A stretch of DNA of 7,962 nt from Prevotella sp. (lineage in GTDB: Bacteria; Bacteroidota; Bacteroidia; Bacteroidales; Bacteroidaceae). The stretch covers positions 1-7,962 of the forward strand of contig JAJQAR010000188.1 of the NCBI GenBank assembly GCA_021203705.1. Direction: 5' to 3'. A program made the position numbers and the translations under genes. Position 1 is the stretch's first letter, and every line of letters starts with the position of its first letter. The notes beneath the pieces were generated by a model. That model was not told where the DNA came from, did no database searches, and saw nothing but the letters and a program-made list of their open reading frames with translations. Shown in pieces: positions 6,172 through 7,962 of this stretch.

Positions 6172-7293
6172 GAACGGCAAACTGCTTAACCACTCACGCA
6201 TAAAGCGGTCGTATATCGTGTAACCATTGGTGGTTTGATAAACAAGTTCGTTGTGGAGCAATTTTTTCAATGCGGAACTTACACTACTTGCGGCACGAAG
6301 ATTATATTTTAGTATAAAATCACCTGACATAACCTCTTTGACACAACCCTCACGGGCAATGGCTCTCAACAAGCGGATGCAACCTTCAGGATATGCTTTC
6401 AACAAATCAGCATACGAATAACTCTGCTCGGAAATAATCTGATCCATAGCATTAACAACCAACTCCTCATTCACGTCACGATTGTACCCATACAGACGGT
6501 TTAAAATGCTCTGCACATACCATGTGTGTCCTTCAAATTTATCATAGATTGCATTAAAGATTTCCTGCGGAAGCTGTGTATTGTTAATTGCGAAAAGGTC
6601 TATCGCAAAGCAGGCATATTTCTCGCGGTCGATTGTATCGATGTTGAGCAATTGTGTACTCTGGTAAAAAGGTCTCTTTGATGACATGAACATCTCGTTC
6701 ATTACGTGCTGTTTGCTGCCTGAAAAAATAAAGTTGACATTGGGCAAAAACTGGATATATGAGCGCAGCAATGCCCCAATACCTTTTTCGGCATATTCTG
6801 TAATCTGCTGAAACTCGTCAATGGCAATATAACAACGTCTTTCTGACGAACCGAGATATTCAAATATCTCTTTCAGCGTTTTCTCCTCATCTGACGGAGA
6901 AATGTCAACCGTTACCTTCGGAACACCTGTCAACTCGTCAATGGTGAATACAGGGCGACAACTACGGATAAATTGTGAAATACGGCTCAACGCCTTTTGC
7001 GGTGCAGAATCCAACTTTCCCAACACGGTATTGGCAAAAAGGCGAACAAACTGACCTAACGACTGTGTGGGATAAATATCCATATAAAACGTGACAATAT
7101 CCGTCTCCTGTTCGTTGAGGCGATAAAAAGCATGACGAATCAACCCTGTTTTACCCATACGACGTGGTGCAATCATCGTTACATTACGTCCGTTATACAA
7201 CGCATCGAGAATTGTCACTGTCTCTTGCTCACGGTCACAAAAATATTCAGGACTGTGATATCCCGAAATCAAAAAAGGATTATTCGGTCTCAT
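6169..7293 (-). CDS. Archaeal-type (ATPase_2-like) P-loop ATPase with C-terminal winged-helix-like region
   Basis: A complete 374-residue protein of the large, many-copied ATP-binding family of Bacteroidota related to archaeal ATPases (PF01637-like, near the STAND NTPases). The N-terminus has the family pattern NPFLISGYHSPEYFCDRE (5-22), followed by Walker A APRRMGKT (42-49). Walker B is YIAIDEF (155-161; D159, E160). The sensor-like FIFSGSKQHVM is at 188-198, and RPFYQSTQLLNI follows at 207-218. Residues about 300-368 look like a winged helix (FILKYNLRAASSVSSALKKLLHNELVYQTTNGYTIYDRFMREWL). There is no signal peptide or membrane segment. The molecular role is not established for most members: the fold implies an ATP-driven switch, and the wing could bind DNA or a partner. 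It stands alone on the minus strand with its own promoter, divergent from the unknown gene at 7480 and followed by purU after 250 bases. The ATG at 7293 is supported by the family-like N-terminus. Confidence 0.9.
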   Translation of the reverse strand: MRPNNPFLISGYHSPEYFCDREQETVTILDALYNGRNVTMIAPRRMGKTGLIRHAFYRLNEQETDIVTFYMDIYPTQSLGQFVRLFANTVLGKLDSAPQKALSRISQFIRSCRPVFTIDELTGVPKVTVDISPSDEEKTLKEIFEYLGSSERRCYIAIDEFQQITEYAEKGIGALLRSYIQFLPNVNFIFSGSKQHVMNEMFMSSKRPFYQSTQLLNIDTIDREKYACFAIDLFAINNTQLPQEIFNAIYDKFEGHTWYVQSILNRLYGYNRDVNEELVVNAMDQIISEQSYSYADLLKAYPEGCIRLLRAIAREGCVKEVMSGDFILKYNLRAASSVSSALKKLLHNELVYQTTNGYTIYDRFMREWLSSLPF

Positions 7294-7310
7294 ACCATTT
7301 CGTTTTTAGA

Positions 7311-7329
7311 GTTACGTAAATTTCGTAAC
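7311..7329. promoter_or_regulatory. 19-bp near-palindrome at the ATPase transcription start (candidate operator)
   Basis: GTTACGTAAATTTCGTAAC is symmetric about base 7320. The outer six bases of each side pair perfectly (GTTACG/CGTAAC), as do two further inner pairs, with only one mismatched pair (7317/7323). It lies directly downstream of the -7 box at 7331-7338 and covers the expected start site near 7325. This is where a repressor dimer would act. It could also form a small hairpin at the 5' end of the mRNA. Confidence 0.5.
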
Positions 7330-7330
7330 G

Positions 7331-7361
7331 CAAATATCGCAATAATTTTCAATACCACAAA
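7331..7361 (-). promoter_or_regulatory. Promoter of the ATPase gene
   Basis: On the minus strand, TTTG at 7361-7358 is followed after exactly 19 bases by GATATTTG at 7338-7331. The -33 element and spacing match the Bacteroidota consensus, and the -7 element differs from TAnnTTTG at one position. The start would be near 7325, about 30 bases before the ATG at 7293. This is the best promoter match in the window. Confidence 0.6.
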
Positions 7362-7448
7362 GAAAATACAATATAAAAATATTTATTTCACCGTTTAATT
7401 AATAATCAACTTTTATAACCCTATTGAATTTTTGTGAGAAAATTTTTA

Positions 7449-7472
7449 TAAATTCGCACTTGCTAAGCGAAT
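7449..7472 (+). promoter_or_regulatory. Inverted repeat and weak -7 box just upstream of the plus-strand gene
   Basis: ATTCGC at 7452-7457 and GCGAAT at 7467-7472 form a perfect 6-bp inverted repeat with a 9-base spacer, ending 7 bases before the ATG at 7480. It overlaps TAAATTCG (7449-7456), one mismatch from TAnnTTTG. A TTG at 7424-7426 lies 22 bases upstream of that box, slightly long for a -33 element. It could be an operator on a weak promoter, or a hairpin that covers the translation start. Confidence 0.3.
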
Positions 7473-7479
7473 ATTCATA

Positions 7480-7962
7480 ATGGACGGAAGACTCTTTATG
7501 TTGGTTGATTTGTTAAAACGTGGCGAAAAAGATATGTTCATCACAAAGGATGTTGAGTCTATAAGTGAGTGTGGAAACAGTTCTTGGACTGTAAAATTTT
7601 ATTCCAAACAGACTGTGTACAATTATGGCAAGTTACGTTTGCTGTATCTCACTGACCCTGAATCTATTGACATAGCCGAAAAGGGATTGTACATAAACAA
7701 CATACTCGTAACGAATATTTCTGAAATACTGAAATTTACTGATGGTGAACACACATTTTATCATGTTATATACACCAATGATAAACATGATGATTTTGAG
7801 GATAAAGATGTATATATTACACGCACACCCATTGACAATAACGGTGGTTCAGTTTGGGATTATTTGAAGACAATTGCTGCTGAAACCGGTTTGTTGGTGA
7901 AAAATGAAGATGACGAAACAGAAGATGACGTTATAACAGATAACAATGATTCTAACAATGAC
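7480..7962 (+). CDS. Uncharacterised protein, N-terminal 161 residues (open at window edge)
   Basis: An ATG at 7480 opens a frame with no stop through the last base, so the gene continues outside the window. I do not recognise it with confidence. Residues 1-135 look like one compact soluble domain rich in beta strands. There is a basic amphipathic start (LVDLLKRGEKDMF, 8-20), then WTVKFYSKQTVYNY (36-49), LLYLT (54-58), FYHVIYTN (93-100), VYITRTPID (111-119) and WDYLKTIAAETG (126-137). Residues 142-161 are a linker-like stretch with 10 acidic residues in 20 plus many Asn. An acidic linker after a small domain suggests that a second, larger domain follows. From memory the N-terminus recalls leaders of large Bacteroidales AAA/superfamily I helicase-type proteins, but no nucleotide-binding motif lies in this window, so this is only a lead. 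There is no signal peptide. It is divergent from the ATPase gene, with a 186-base spacer. Confidence 0.75.
   Translation, partial: MDGRLFMLVDLLKRGEKDMFITKDVESISECGNSSWTVKFYSKQTVYNYGKLRLLYLTDPESIDIAEKGLYINNILVTNISEILKFTDGEHTFYHVIYTNDKHDDFEDKDVYITRTPIDNNGGSVWDYLKTIAAETGLLVKNEDDETEDDVITDNNDSNND

Noticed and set aside
7401..7434. AATTTTTG at 7427-7434 as a -7 box for the plus-strand gene
   Set aside because: It mismatches at the T of TA, and no TTTG or TTG lies 19-21 bases upstream.

Overview
The window looks like a chromosomal segment from a member of the Bacteroidota, most likely Bacteroidales and Prevotella-like. Three things point there. Start codons are preceded by A/T-rich stretches with no Shine-Dalgarno sequence. 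Upstream regions carry matches to the Bacteroidota sigma factor pattern (TTTG about 19 bases before TAnnTTTG). The protein sequences and the his/lys gene grouping fit the phylum. The genus is a judgement from memory, not a computed assignment.

Positions 1-5918 form a tight gene run, all on the minus strand and read from right to left: purU, hisH, hisA, hisF, hisIE, ftsE, lysC, and the first 17 codons of lysA, which leaves the window at base 1. Gaps are short: 4 bases (purU-hisH), an ATGA overlap (hisH-hisA), 18, 37, 17, 27 and 34 bases. This is probably one operon. HisH, HisA, HisF and HisIE cover the central steps of histidine synthesis, from phosphoribosyl-ATP to imidazole glycerol phosphate plus AICAR. 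PurU at the head hydrolyses 10-formyl-THF, the cofactor that recycles AICAR into purines. LysC and LysA are the first and last enzymes of the aspartate-to-lysine (diaminopimelate) route. FtsE, a cell-division/envelope ABC ATPase, sits between the two amino-acid modules and carries an unusual Q/E/K-rich C-terminal tail.

Positions 5919-6168 are a 250-base A/T-rich intergenic region. It holds two candidate -7 boxes for the operon, two long inverted repeats, and a weak candidate terminator for the gene to the right.

Positions 6169-7293 (minus) encode a complete archaeal-type (ATPase_2-like) P-loop ATPase with a C-terminal winged-helix-like region. Its promoter (TTTG-N19-GATATTTG) is the best in the window, and a 19-base near-palindrome sits just downstream of it. 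Positions 7294-7479 are the spacer between divergent genes. From 7480 a plus-strand reading frame stays open to the last base. It encodes the N-terminal 161 residues of a protein I do not recognise with confidence, with a strongly acidic stretch at the window edge.

Most of the window is ordinary core metabolism. The parts that deserve a second look are the regulatory inverted repeats, the tailed FtsE inside a biosynthetic operon, and the divergent ATPase/unknown pair. I see no rRNA, tRNA, CRISPR array, insertion sequence or convincing riboswitch.
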